The notes: generated by a model from the sequence alone, not told the origin. Shown: positions 1 to 9,020, numbered from the stretch's first letter. The stretch: DNA of 64,000 nucleotides from Pseudonocardia cypriaca (GCF_006717045.1 NZ_VFPH01000002.1:2900812-2964811); one strand, 5' to 3'. Numbers and translations: made by a program.

Positions 1-411
1 CCCACCGCCACCGGGTTCCTGCGCGGCGAGCACGTCCGCGTGCGCGCCGAGCTCGGGCTGCTCGACGACGTGCCCGCCGAGGAGGCGAAGGCCACCGTCG
101 ACCGGTTGGAGCTGGTGGAGCTGCTCCGCGAGGAAGGCCTGGTCGACGGGCCGCACCCCGGGGAGGACCAGCTCGTCGTCGCGATGCACGCGCTGCTGGC
201 GCGCAGCCGCTCGCGGCTGGTGCTCGTCTCCCCCTACGACGTGCTGGGCGAGGTGCGCCAGCCCAATCTGCCGGGCACGGTCGACCAGTACCCGAACTGG
301 CGGCTCCCCCTCCCCGTCACGCTCGAGGAGCTGCGCGACGACCCGCGCGTGCGGGTGGTGGTCGACCAGCTCCGCCTGCGCCGGGGCGGGCGGGACGGCG
401 GACGGGTCTGA
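1..411 (+). CDS. malQ: 4-alpha-glucanotransferase, C-terminal part (cut by window edge)
   Basis: The frame is open from the first base, so the start lies outside the window. The visible 136 residues are the C-terminus of amylomaltase (GH77), which transfers alpha-1,4-glucan segments in cytoplasmic glycogen and maltodextrin metabolism. The family-typical end motif QPNLPGTVDQYPNWRLPL is present at about 83-100 of the visible part, followed by a short arginine-rich tail. The catalytic acids lie in the missing portion. A diverged copy of this gene's last codons occurs again at 6231-6314, just before the hydratase gene, which suggests the two genes were once adjacent. Confidence 0.9.
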   Translation, partial: PTATGFLRGEHVRVRAELGLLDDVPAEEAKATVDRLELVELLREEGLVDGPHPGEDQLVVAMHALLARSRSRLVLVSPYDVLGEVRQPNLPGTVDQYPNWRLPLPVTLEELRDDPRVRVVVDQLRLRRGGRDGGRV

Positions 412-414
412 TGC

Positions 415-1224
415 TCACCCGCGGCGGGGCTCCGCGGCGCCGTCGGAAGCCCGGGCCGACGCGGTGGGACGAACCCCCTTGAACACCTCGGGGCCGCCCA
501 TCGAGATCCCGGTCACGATGCACCTCAGCCCGAACCGGAAGTCGTCGAGCGTGCTGCGGTCCGCGGGCTCCCAGTAGCGCCCCTCGGCGAACAAGGCAGC
601 CACGCGCGGGAGGTCGTAGTCCGGCAGCAGCTCCGCGACCGCCGCGACCACGGGCCCGGTGGCCGGCAGTGGCGGCTGTCCGCTCCGCAGATCACGTTCG
701 GACCGGACGCTCGCGCGCACGTAACCGTCGACGAGCGAGCCCACCCGGAGCTTCTCCGGCATCCCGAACGGGGCGTGCCGCAACGCCTCGAGCAGCGCCT
801 CGAACCAGGTGAGCGCGTGCGGGGTGACCGGCAGCCGGACCGGCACGTCCACCAGCCACGGGTGCTCGAGGTACCGGGCGCGCAACGCCGTTGCCCACGC
901 GACCACGGCCTCGTCCCACGCGGCCGGGGTGCGCCGCCGCGGTCCTGGCACGCCCAGCGCGTACTCCCTGGCGAGCACGTGCAGCTCCTCCCGGGAACCG
1001 AGGTGGCGGTAGAGGGCGTTCGGGGTGACGCCGAGGCGCCCGGCGACCCCGGTCAAGGACATGGCGTCGATGCCCTCGGCGTCGCCCAGCTCGACCGCCG
1101 TCTCGACGATCTTCCGGAGCGTGAGCGATGGCTTCGGCCCGCGCCTTCCGGGCCGGTCTGCGAGGCCCCACGCCCGGCGCAGCAGGGCTGGGAGCCTGCC
1201 GTCGTCCTGCATCCGGTCCACCAC
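415..1224 (-). CDS. TetR/AcrR family transcriptional regulator
   Basis: A 269-residue predicted DNA-binding repressor. The N-terminal TetR fold has its helix-turn-helix at about 56-75 (LTGVAGRLGVTPNALYRHLG); the rest is a ligand-binding helical domain. The GTG at 1224 is used here; an in-frame ATG four codons later is possible. It follows the LysR gene with only a few bases between them, so the two are probably one transcript, divergent from the MFS exporter. Its stop nearly abuts the malQ stop (convergent). A role in controlling the exporter is inference; no inducer can be read from the sequence. Confidence 0.85.
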   Translation of the reverse strand: MVDRMQDDGRLPALLRRAWGLADRPGRRGPKPSLTLRKIVETAVELGDAEGIDAMSLTGVAGRLGVTPNALYRHLGSREELHVLAREYALGVPGPRRRTPAAWDEAVVAWATALRARYLEHPWLVDVPVRLPVTPHALTWFEALLEALRHAPFGMPEKLRVGSLVDGYVRASVRSERDLRSGQPPLPATGPVVAAVAELLPDYDLPRVAALFAEGRYWEPADRSTLDDFRFGLRCIVTGISMGGPEVFKGVRPTASARASDGAAEPRRG

Positions 1225-1230
1225 CGGAGC

Positions 1231-2172
1231 CTAAGGAATCGCGAAGGCCGGTGGAGCGGGGTCGGCCCCGGACCCTCCTCGGGCGGCGGACCGCTCGCGG
1301 GCCACCTCCTGCACCACCTCCGTGAAGGCCTGCGCGGCCGGGCTGATCGGCCCGTGGAGGTGCGCAAGGGCCACCCGCAACGGCTCGGCGTCCCGGATCG
1401 GCACCCAGCGCAGGTCGGGGCGGTGGTAGAAATCCACCATCGACGCGGGGCAGATGCACGCCGCAGCACCGGCAGCCACCTGCTCGAAGCACTCCTCAAC
1501 GCTGTCGTTCTCCGGCCCCCAGACGACCTCCGACCCGTCCGGGCGCGGATTGATCGCCCACCAGTCCACCCATGCCCTCGGCGCCCGCGACGTCGTCATC
1601 AGGGGCTCCCCCGCCAGGTCGGCGACCGTCACCAACCGACGGGCCGCCAGTCGGTGCCCGGTGCAGACGCCGAGGAACCGCGGCTCCGTAGCGACGACGT
1701 CGAGGTGCAGGCCCCGCGGGTCGCACGGCAGCCACACGTAGGCGAGATCCACCTCGCCTCGGCGCACCGCGTCGGCCTCCCCGCCCCATTCGTAGCGGCG
1801 CAGCTCGACCTGCACCCCCGGGAAGCGCTGGGTGAACCGGCGACGGGCGATCGTGCCCAGCTCACCGGCGCCGGTGGCCTCGAAGCCGATGCGCAACCGA
1901 CCGACCCGTCCGCGGCGGTAGTCCTCGACGACCCCCGTCACCCGGTCGGCGGCCTGCAGGGCGCGCCGCGCCTCGTCGACGACGAGCCCGCCGACCGCCG
2001 TGACCTCGACGCCGCGCGCGTCGCGGCGCAGCAGCTGGACACCGAGCTCCCGCTCGAGTCCCTTGATCGCGGCGCTCAGCGACGGCTGACTGATGTAGAG
2101 GGCCGCCGCGGCGCGGCCGAAGTGGCGCTCGTCGGCCACCGCGAGCAGGTAGCGCAGATGGCGCAGGTCCAC
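1231..2172 (-). CDS. LysR family transcriptional regulator
   Basis: A 313-residue LysR protein: N-terminal winged helix-turn-helix (residues 1-60, including ALYISQPSLSAAIKGLERE) and a C-terminal periplasmic-binding-like effector domain. I chose the GTG at 2172 (reading VDLRHLRYLL) over the in-frame GTG at 2190, because LysR proteins usually start just before this motif and because an inverted repeat of LysR-box type (2181-2199) overlaps the upstream GTG. It is divergent from the MFS gene at 2257, the classic arrangement for a LysR regulator and its target. Confidence 0.85.
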   Translation of the reverse strand: MDLRHLRYLLAVADERHFGRAAAALYISQPSLSAAIKGLERELGVQLLRRDARGVEVTAVGGLVVDEARRALQAADRVTGVVEDYRRGRVGRLRIGFEATGAGELGTIARRRFTQRFPGVQVELRRYEWGGEADAVRRGEVDLAYVWLPCDPRGLHLDVVATEPRFLGVCTGHRLAARRLVTVADLAGEPLMTTSRAPRAWVDWWAINPRPDGSEVVWGPENDSVEECFEQVAAGAAACICPASMVDFYHRPDLRWVPIRDAEPLRVALAHLHGPISPAAQAFTEVVQEVARERSAARGGSGADPAPPAFAIP

Positions 2173-2180
2173 ACCACCGA

Positions 2181-2199
2181 CGATAGCCACAGGCTATCG
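2181..2199. promoter_or_regulatory. LysR-type operator
   Basis: A perfect 8-bp inverted repeat, CGATAGCC-ACA-GGCTATCG, fitting the T-N11-A symmetry of LysR boxes. It lies between the divergent LysR and MFS genes. A second perfect palindrome, ATCGACCGGTCGAT, overlaps its right arm at 2196-2209. Confidence 0.55.
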
Positions 2200-2256
2200 A
2201 CCGGTCGATGATCGGTCTTGGACCGACCGCCGCCCCCGCCCGCAGGCTGGGCGGTG

Positions 2257-3675
2257 ATGTCAACTTCCGACCCCACCCACGCGAACCGCACCGGCGCGCT
2301 GCTCCTGCTCTGCGCGGCGCAGCTGCTCGTCGTGCTCGACCTGTCCATCGTCAACGTTGCGCTACCCGCGATCCAGGAGGACCTGGGCACGGCCGCCGAG
2401 ACCCTGCACTGGGTCGTGAGCGGCTACGCCCTCACCTTCGGAGGGTTCCTCCTGCTCGGCGGCCGAGCTGCCGACCTGTTCGGGCGGCGCCGGATCCTCC
2501 TGGTCGGGCTCGCCGCCTTCACCCTCGCCTCGCTGTTGGGCGGCTCGGCCCCGAACATCGAGGTGCTGATCGCAGCACGCGCCGCCCAGGGCGTGGCGGC
2601 GGCGCTGGCGTCACCCGCCGCACTGGCTCTGATCACCACCATCTCCTCCGACGAGGCGGGCCGCCGCCGCGCGCTGAGCGTCTTCGCGGCCGTCGGCTCG
2701 GCCGCGTTCGCGGTGGGCGTCGTACTCGGCGGCACCCTCACCGCAACGCTCGGCTGGCGCTGGGTCCTGTTCGTGAACGTCCCGATCGGCGCCGTTGCGC
2801 TCGCGCTCGGCCCGCGCTGGCTCACGGAGCACCGCGCCGCAGGCGCGCGGCGGCTCGACCTGCCGGGCGCGGTCACCGCCACCGCCGGGTTGCTGGCGCT
2901 GATCAGCGGGCTGTCCCGGGCGGAGAGCCACGGCTGGGTCGCACCGCTGACGCTCGCGCTGCTCACCGCGGCGGTGCTGTTGCTCATCACGTTCGTGCTG
3001 GTGGAGCGGCGCTCGCCCGAACCGTTGGTGCCGCTGCGGCTTCTCGGGATGCGCGCTCCGGCGGGCGCCGACGCCGTCATGTTCCTCGCCTCTGCCGCGT
3101 TCTTCCCGGTATTCCTGCTGGTGTCGCAGCACCTCCAGCAGGTGATCGGGCTGGACCCGCTGGCCGCTGGGCTCGCCTTCCTCCCGATGGCGCTGACGGT
3201 CACCGCCTGCTCCGGCTACGTCTCGGGCCGGCTGAGCGCGGCAGCCGGGTCGCGCGTCGTGGTCACCGCCGGCATGGTCGTCATGGCACTGGGGCTGGTC
3301 CTGCTCGCCCGCGGCGCGACCACCGGCTCGTTCCTGTTCGGTGTGCTGCCCGGGACGCTCGTCGTCGCGATCGGGATCGGCACCGCGTTCACGGCGATCC
3401 TCGCAACGGCCACCGGGCAGGTGCCAGACACCGACCGAGGAGCCGCATCCGGTCTCGTCAGCACCGCTCAGCAGGTCGGGGGCGCGGTCGGCGTCGCGGT
3501 CCTGGTCGCTCTCGCCGCCCCGCCGCACGGCGTGGACGCAACACCGGCGGTGCTGGTCGCGGGCGACCAACGCGCCTACTGGACTGCCATCGCCCTCGTC
3601 CTCGCGGCCGCCGTCGTCGCGTGGTTGACGCTGCGGCCCGGGAGCGCGGTCACCGGGCGCCTTGCGGACGTGTAG
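2257..3675 (+). CDS. MFS drug exporter, DHA2 (EmrB/QacA) type
   Basis: A 472-residue integral membrane transporter with about 14 hydrophobic segments, expected to export drugs or other amphiphiles by proton antiport. The DHA2 motif DLSIVNVALP is in the first helix (about 28-37), and the helix 2-3 loop motif GGRAADLFGRRR is present. The ATG at 2257 was preferred to the TTG at 2218: it gives a normal short N-terminus (MSTSDPTH), and the extra upstream residues would be a proline run. Transcribed divergently from the LysR-TetR pair, which probably regulates it. Substrate unknown. Confidence 0.88.
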   Translation: MSTSDPTHANRTGALLLLCAAQLLVVLDLSIVNVALPAIQEDLGTAAETLHWVVSGYALTFGGFLLLGGRAADLFGRRRILLVGLAAFTLASLLGGSAPNIEVLIAARAAQGVAAALASPAALALITTISSDEAGRRRALSVFAAVGSAAFAVGVVLGGTLTATLGWRWVLFVNVPIGAVALALGPRWLTEHRAAGARRLDLPGAVTATAGLLALISGLSRAESHGWVAPLTLALLTAAVLLLITFVLVERRSPEPLVPLRLLGMRAPAGADAVMFLASAAFFPVFLLVSQHLQQVIGLDPLAAGLAFLPMALTVTACSGYVSGRLSAAAGSRVVVTAGMVVMALGLVLLARGATTGSFLFGVLPGTLVVAIGIGTAFTAILATATGQVPDTDRGAASGLVSTAQQVGGAVGVAVLVALAAPPHGVDATPAVLVAGDQRAYWTAIALVLAAAVVAWLTLRPGSAVTGRLADV

Positions 3676-4015
3676 TTCCGGCCATCTCGCGCGTGTGGAT
3701 TGCGACGCCCTTCCCGAAACTGTTCAGGGGGGTACCGCATTACTGGTACGGCCGTGCCGGAATGTGCGAGCCTGGGCTCATGGTCGTCATCAGCGTCCTC
3801 GACGGATTCCGTGCCGCACCCGCCTCTCCGGAATCGCCGTACCGGCCCTCGAGGGAGGTGATTCCCATCCGCTTCGGTCGCGCCGCACCGGATTGACGGC
3901 GAGCCATTCGACGCCGTCGGCCGCGATCAGCACCGAGCCATGGCGCCGGCATCCGCTTCCCACGTGTTCGAGACCTCGAACAATGCCGCGATGACCCATC
4001 AAGAGGCCACCTCCC
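3676..4015. other. intergenic region between MFS and SARP genes
   Basis: No convincing gene. One short frame, ATG at 3780 to the stop at 3896 (38 codons), begins hydrophobic (MVVISVLDGF) but has no clear ribosome binding site or recognisable family. No strong terminator was seen. Confidence 0.4.
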
Positions 4016-5829
4016 ATGCCATCCCCGCGAAGGCCGACCCGGCGGATTCCGGACGCCCCGCACCGCTGCGCAGCCGAGCCGGAAGGGCCGGTGGTGCTCG
4101 AACCACGCGGTCCGGGCGAACGAGGACGTCGCGCCGCCCCGATCGCCGGGGCCCGCTCGCTGACCGACCGGTTCCCGGCACCCACGGCCGAGTTCAGGTT
4201 GCTCGGCCCACTGCAGGTCCTCTCGCACGGGCGGCCGGTGTCGATCCAAGGGGCAAGCAGCGGACGCTGCTGGCCGTGCTGCTGCTCGACGCCAACCGGA
4301 CGGTTCCCATCCGCGAACTGGCGGACAAGTTGTGGAACGACGACACACCGGCCGACCCGCGCAGCACGATCCAGAAGTACGTGATGCGACTGCGCCGAGC
4401 GCTCGCGGGCACCGGATCCGCCATCGTCACCGAAGCCGACGGCTACCGGATCGAGGTGGCACCCGGCCGGCTCGACCTGCAGGCGTTCGACCACCTGCTC
4501 GAACGTGCGGCGGAAGCGGTCGAAGCCCACCAGCTGCAGCACGCTCTCGCCCACCTCGAGAACGCGCTGCAGCTGTGGCGAGCGGTACCGCCGTTGGCCG
4601 ACGCCGCCTCCGACGCCGTGCATCGCGAGGACGTCCCGCGGCTGGTGGAGCGGTACCTGCGCGCCGTGGAGATGCGCATGGACATCGGGTTGCAGCTCGG
4701 GCGGCACGCCGAGCTGTGCGACGAGCTGCTCGGGCTGGTGGGCCGCTACCCCCTGCGCGAGCGGTTCTGGGCACAGCGCATGCGCGCACTGCACGGGGCG
4801 AACCGCCAGGCAGACGCCCTGACCGCCTACCGCACCGTCACCCAGCTGCTCGCCGAAGAGTTCCGCATCGAGCCCGGCGACGAGCTGCGCACCGTCCACC
4901 AGCAGATCCTCACCGGCACCACGCCCGACCCGGTCCCCGCAGGAACGGCGCACACCAGATCGCCCACCCGGCAGCTACCGATGCCGACCGCCGGGATCGT
5001 GGGCAGAAGAGCCCCGATCGACGACATCGTGCAGACACTGGGCAGCGAGCCCGCGCAGCGCAGGCACCCGCTCGTCCTGGTGACCGGCCCACCGGGGGTC
5101 GGCAAGACGACCGTGGCCATCGCGGCCGCTCACCGCCTCGCTCCCCACTACCCCGACGGCCAGCTGTTCGCCGAGCTGGACGAACACCCGTTCATCACGG
5201 GGAGCACGCTCGGCGTACTGCAGTACTTCCTGCGCACCCTCGGAACACCGCCAGACGCACTCCCCACCCGGCTCGACGACGCGGTGGCCACCTTCCGGTC
5301 GATGACCGCCGACAAGCGACTGCTGGTCGTTCTCGACGGCGTCACCGACGGCAACGCGATCCGGACGCTGCTCCCGGGCGCGGTGACGTGCGGCGTGCTG
5401 ATCACGGGCCGGCAGAGCTCGAAGCTGGCGAGCCTGCTCGTCTCCCCCGGAGGACGTCACGTCGCGCTGGACGTGCTCCCGGCCAAGGATGCGCTCGACC
5501 TCCTGGCCGCCGTCGCGGGCGAGCAGCGGGTGCGAGGTGAACGCGAAGCCGCCCGGCGGCTCGTCGACGCGTGCGGCGGTTCCCCGCTGGCGCTGCGCAC
5601 CGTCGCCGCCCGCCTCGCAACCGATCCGGGGCTGACGATCGCCACCTGCGTCTCGGAGTCGGCGGCCGGCTACGCCCCGGCCCTGCACGCCTCCACCACT
5701 CGGCCCCGGAACCGGATCCGCCGCCTGAGAGCGACACCTGCTCACGGCACCCTGCCGTGCCCCCTACTGGCCGGATGTGGCAGCTGGCACTTCGGGCACC
5801 ACGTCCCGAAGAAGTCCCGCAGCATGTGA
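4016..5829 (+). pseudogene. SARP/AfsR-type regulator, frame-broken and shortened
   Basis: Parts of an AfsR-like regulator lie in two frames. Frame 2 from the ATG at 4016 encodes the start of the OmpR-type DNA-binding domain (FRLLGPLQVLSHGRP); frame 1 continues it with KQRTLLAVLLLDANR, then a bacterial transcriptional activation domain (to about 4910) and an NB-ARC ATPase with Walker A GPPGVGKTT (about 5089-5115). The switch falls at the G4 run 4250-4253; one extra G would restore the frame. The usual TPR region is absent: after LATDPGLTIAT the sequence turns into a non-homologous tail. Either a decayed gene or a homopolymer sequencing error combined with a natural truncation. Such proteins usually activate antibiotic clusters, but no such cluster is seen here. 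Confidence 0.75.
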
Positions 5830-5852
5830 ACGAAGACCTGGAACGCGCCCAT
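5742..5852 (-). CDS. possible 36-residue peptide
   Basis: A short frame opposite the degenerate SARP tail, starting at an ATG preceded by a strong purine-rich site (AGAGGGGGGAAG). The product begins MGAFQVFVHMLRDFFGTW and contains one CPKC pair. No family is recognised, and no modification or export gene lies nearby. Listed because the ribosome binding site is good and the composition differs from chance high-G+C frames; it may still be spurious. Confidence 0.25.
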   Translation of the reverse strand: MGAFQVFVHMLRDFFGTWCPKCQLPHPASRGHGRVP

Positions 5853-6230
5853 CTTCCCCCCTCTGATCTTGCCCACCTCCTCATCAACTCCTTCCGATCC
5901 GGAAGGAACTGACGCCCCCCAGCGCAACTGGCGACCGCACTCCCGGGTGTGGCGACATCACGCTCTCGCAGCCCAATTCCAGTTGCATGCCTGCCCGCTG
6001 CCACAAGACGGCGCCGCTACCGATGGTCGTACGACGCGCACGTTCTGCTGACGCCCTCGGACTATCAGGCTTGCCGCCATCGCTGTGCTTGCGCGCCAGA
6101 CGATACGGGGCGGCCCGGACAGGCCTGATCGCGATCTACCGCTGGAGCACCGGGAAGCGCTTCTGGACTCGTTCTGGCAATGGTTCGGCAGCGCCCGTCG
6201 CTAGGTTTGCGGTGCGCAGCGACGGAGCCG
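5853..6230. other. gene-free region between SARP relic and malQ tail copy
   Basis: No supported gene on either strand and no clear repeat. Base composition is less G+C-rich than the flanks. The right end joins the diverged malQ tail copy. Confidence 0.4.
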
Positions 6231-6314
6231 CGCTTTGCGGACCCCGCTCGCCTGCGCCGCGTGGTCACCCAGCTCCGCCTGCACCGGGGCGGGCAGGATG
6301 ACGGACATGTCTGA
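6231..6314 (+). pseudogene. diverged second copy of the malQ 3' end
   Basis: Codons from about 6231 read RFADPARLRRVVTQLRLHRG and end in GHV-stop at 6312-6314. This matches the true malQ tail (358-411) in the same frame: VVDQLRLRRGG there and VVTQLRLHRGG here, with both ending V-TGA. Over 358-400 against 6261-6303 I count about 37 of 43 identical bases. The relic overlaps the start of the hydratase gene, as an intact malQ would if the two genes had once been adjacent. Confidence 0.75.
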
Positions 6315-7083
6315 TGAGAAGCGCACCGGCGGCGCCGCCGACGTTCTGTGGAAAGCCTGGACCTCGGGCGAGCAGATCGCCGCGCTCCCCGACGAGGTCC
6401 GGCCGCGTGACGATTTCGAGGGGTTCGCCACGCAGCTCGCGGTCGGGGGGCATGCCGGGCCGCCCTACGGCTGGAAGATCGCGGCGACCACCGCGGCGGG
6501 GCAGGCCCACATCGGGGTGAGCGGGCCGCTGCCAGGTCCGCTGTTCGAGCGGTTCCGCCACGAGCCCGGTGACGTGCTGAGCAGCGACGGCATGCACATG
6601 CGCGTGGTCGAGGCCGAGTTCGCCTACCTCATGGGCACCGACGTGGAGCCCGACGCGGGCCCGGACGAGATCGTCGCGGCCGTCGACCGGCTGCACCTGG
6701 CGGTCGAGGTGCCCGACTCGCGGTTCGCGCGCTACGAGACGGCAGGCGGTCCGCAGCTGCTCGCCGACTGCGCCTGTGCCGGCCGGTTCGTGCTGGGTCC
6801 CGAGGTGCCCGGCTGGGCCGAGCACGACCTGTCCACATGGGGAACGGCGGTGTGGATCAACGGCGAGCGGGCCGCCACGGGCAGCGGCGGCAACGTGCTG
6901 GGCGACCCGCGCAACGCGCTCGTCTGGATCGCCGAGGACCTGCGCCGGTACGGCCGCGGGCTGCGCGCGGGCGAGCTCGTCACCACCGGGACGACGACCG
7001 CTCCCGTTCCGGTCGGAGCAGGCGACGAGGTTCGTGCCGACTTCGGGTACCTCGGTGAGGTGGCGTTCCGCTTCGCCGGGTGA
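6298..7083 (+). CDS. fumarylacetoacetate hydrolase/2-keto-4-pentenoate hydratase family protein
   Basis: A 261-residue cytoplasmic enzyme of the MhpD-like FAH superfamily, which hydrates or hydrolyses 2-oxo acids from aromatic catabolism. It has the PYGWKIAAT segment near 50-60, the VVEAEFAYLMG acidic metal-binding motif near 100-110, a second acidic motif LAVEVPDSRF near 137-146, and the C-terminal ELVTTGTTTAPVPV loop. Starts at 6298 and 6307 are both possible. No partner catabolic genes lie next to it, so the substrate is open. It is followed by an S4-domain gene after a gap of about 67 bases. Confidence 0.8.
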   Translation: MTDMSDEKRTGGAADVLWKAWTSGEQIAALPDEVRPRDDFEGFATQLAVGGHAGPPYGWKIAATTAAGQAHIGVSGPLPGPLFERFRHEPGDVLSSDGMHMRVVEAEFAYLMGTDVEPDAGPDEIVAAVDRLHLAVEVPDSRFARYETAGGPQLLADCACAGRFVLGPEVPGWAEHDLSTWGTAVWINGERAATGSGGNVLGDPRNALVWIAEDLRRYGRGLRAGELVTTGTTTAPVPVGAGDEVRADFGYLGEVAFRFAG

Positions 7084-7150
7084 GCCGTGCGCGAGCACGG
7101 CGGCGGGATCCCGCTGGCCGCCGCGGCGGGCGAGCGGTCATCATCGGGAG

Positions 7151-7516
7151 GTGGAGTCGACGCGACTGGACCGCTGGCTGTGGGCGGTCCGGCTGACCAA
7201 GACCCGGCCGGACGCCGCGGCCGCCTGCCGCGGCGGGCACGTGCGCGTTAACGACCGGCCCGCGAAGCCGGCCACGCCCGTACAGCCGGGCGACGAGGTG
7301 CGGGCCCGCGTGAACGACCGCACGCGCGTCGTGGAGGTCGTGCGCGTCATCCAGAAACGGGTCGGCGCCGCGGACGCGGCCACCTGCTACATCGACCGCA
7401 CGCCCGCTCCGCCGCCGGAGGCCCTGGTGCCGGTGGCCCGCCGGGAGCGGGGTGCCGGGCGACCGACGAAGCGCGAGCGCCGCGTCCTCGACGCGTTCCG
7501 CACCGGAGGGCTCTGA
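7151..7516 (+). CDS. S4-domain RNA-binding protein, Hsp15-like
   Basis: A 121-residue protein with an N-terminal S4 domain (RLDRWLWAVRLTKTRPDAAA, about 5-24, then GGHVRVNDRPAKP) and a basic tail. The family is typified by E. coli Hsp15 (HslR), which binds free 50S subunits carrying stalled nascent chains. The GTG at 7151 is chosen because the S4 motif begins five residues later, although the GGGAG at 7146-7150 leaves little spacing. Convergent with the EamA transporter, with only eight bases between the stops. Confidence 0.85.
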   Translation: MESTRLDRWLWAVRLTKTRPDAAAACRGGHVRVNDRPAKPATPVQPGDEVRARVNDRTRVVEVVRVIQKRVGAADAATCYIDRTPAPPPEALVPVARRERGAGRPTKRERRVLDAFRTGGL

Positions 7517-7524
7517 GCGGGGCC

Positions 7525-8481
7525 CTAAGCCGCGGTCGCCGGTTCCACCTGCACGACGGGCTGCCGGGTCCGCTCCCGCAGTCCCAGCGCCGTGACCGAG
7601 ACGACCACGACGAGCAGCCCGAACCACTGGCTCGGCTGCAGGTGGGTGCCGAGCAGGCCCACACCGATCAAGGTGGCGGTCACCGGGAACGCCAGCTCGG
7701 CGAGCGTTGCGCGCGCGGCAGCCGTGGACCGCAGCCCGATGTAGTAAAGGGTGAGCCCGAGCAGGCCGGGCACGAGCGCCAGCAGCACGAGCGGGCCGAG
7801 CTGCGCACCCGTCACCGCGACCGGAGCACCCTGGGCGAGCAGTACGACGGCGCTGGCCGGCAGCCCGATCGCGAACCGCAGCACGGTGACGTCCCGGCTC
7901 GCGATCCGCACGCTGACCATGCGCCCGAGCACCGTGCCGACGGCCCAGAGCGCGGCCGCGGCGACGGCGAGGAGCGCGGCGGTGACCGCCTGCGGAGCCG
8001 CCGAGAGCGGGTCGGGGAAGGCCATGAACCACGCGCCGACGAGCGCGGGCACGGCGAACAGCCAGTACCCGCGGCGCATGCGCTCCCCGAGCAGCAGGGC
8101 GGCCGCGACGACGGCGATGACCGGCTGGAGCTTCTGCAGGACGAGCGGCGTGACCGGGTCGCCGTATCGGAACGCCTGGGTGAACAGCGCCGTCGCCACC
8201 GCGGAGGCGCCCGCGCCGATCAGCACCAGCGCCACGCGTTCCCGCCCGGTCGCCGCGCGGAACGCCCGCAGCGCCGACGGCAGGAACGGCAGCAGGACCA
8301 CGACGATCAGCAGGTGCTCCCAGAACACCACGGTGGCGGCCGGGAGCTGACCCGCCAGGGGTTGCCGCAACAACCCGTCGGTTCCCCACATCGCAGCCGC
8401 GATCGCGATCAACCAGGTTCGGTCGGGTGCGGTCCCACGTCGATCCACACCACCCACCAACGCCGTGACCGCCGGATTCAT
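7525..8481 (-). CDS. EamA/DMT family transporter
   Basis: A 318-residue membrane protein with two tandem EamA domains, giving about ten hydrophobic helices. Typical positions include MWGTDGLLRQPLAG near the first helix and VLQKLQPVIAVVAAALLLGE at the end of the first domain. DMT carriers export amino acids, nucleosides or other small metabolites; the substrate cannot be inferred. Divergent from the anti-sigma-type gene, with an 81-base intergenic region. Confidence 0.85.
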   Translation of the reverse strand: MNPAVTALVGGVDRRGTAPDRTWLIAIAAAMWGTDGLLRQPLAGQLPAATVVFWEHLLIVVVLLPFLPSALRAFRAATGRERVALVLIGAGASAVATALFTQAFRYGDPVTPLVLQKLQPVIAVVAAALLLGERMRRGYWLFAVPALVGAWFMAFPDPLSAAPQAVTAALLAVAAAALWAVGTVLGRMVSVRIASRDVTVLRFAIGLPASAVVLLAQGAPVAVTGAQLGPLVLLALVPGLLGLTLYYIGLRSTAAARATLAELAFPVTATLIGVGLLGTHLQPSQWFGLLVVVVSVTALGLRERTRQPVVQVEPATAA

Positions 8482-8562
8482 ACCCGATGAGGCCGTCCGG
8501 ATTGAGGGCCTCCGGCAGGGGGTACCTCGGGACCATCTGCCTTTGCAGGCCGTGATCGGGGG

Positions 8563-8997
8563 ATGTATCGGATGCCTGCGCTCGCCCGCGGGCCGGGACC
8601 ACTGAGACTGCGGCTACCCGTACCGTCGCTACCGAGCCGTCTCCGAGATGTTCGGGAGCAGCTGGCGAGCTGGGCCCACCGCTTCGGGCTGTCCGCCGAT
8701 GCCGTCGACGACATCGTGCTGGCCACGCACGAGGCGCTGGCGAACGTCGCAGATCACGCCTATCCCGGCGGCGGCGGTGAGGCCGAGCTCGACGCGACCT
8801 GCGTGCACGGCGAGATCCACGTCGTGGTGCGCGACCACGGTAGCTGGAAACCGCCGCGCGACCCCGGCTGGCGCGGCCGCGGCCTGCTGCTCATCGCCGG
8901 CCTGGCCGAGCACGTCGACGTGCAGCGCGCCGCTGCCGGCACCTGCGTCGCGATGCGGTGGAGCCTCCCCAGCCCGAGCACCGGGAGCGCGGGCTAG
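8563..8997 (+). CDS. ATP-binding anti-sigma-factor-type protein (HATPase_c_2)
   Basis: A 144-residue single-domain GHKL ATPase like RsbW/SpoIIAB. The N-box is EALANVADHAYPGG at about 57-70, followed by the VRDHGSW (G1-box-like) motif near 97-103 and GRGLLLIAGLAEHV (G2-like). In actinobacteria such proteins bind an alternative sigma factor or an anti-anti-sigma factor as serine kinases. No sigma factor or antagonist lies beside it, so it is an orphan. ATG at 8563 or 8572. A strong hairpin follows the stop. Confidence 0.82.
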   Translation: MYRMPALARGPGPLRLRLPVPSLPSRLRDVREQLASWAHRFGLSADAVDDIVLATHEALANVADHAYPGGGGEAELDATCVHGEIHVVVRDHGSWKPPRDPGWRGRGLLLIAGLAEHVDVQRAAAGTCVAMRWSLPSPSTGSAG

Positions 8998-9020
8998 CCC
9001 CACGGACCAGGGAAAAGACA

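Noticed and set aside
2218..2256. Longer MFS start at TTG 2218
   Set aside because: Would add a proline-rich 13-residue leader and overlap the promoter/operator region; ATG 2257 gives the normal family start.
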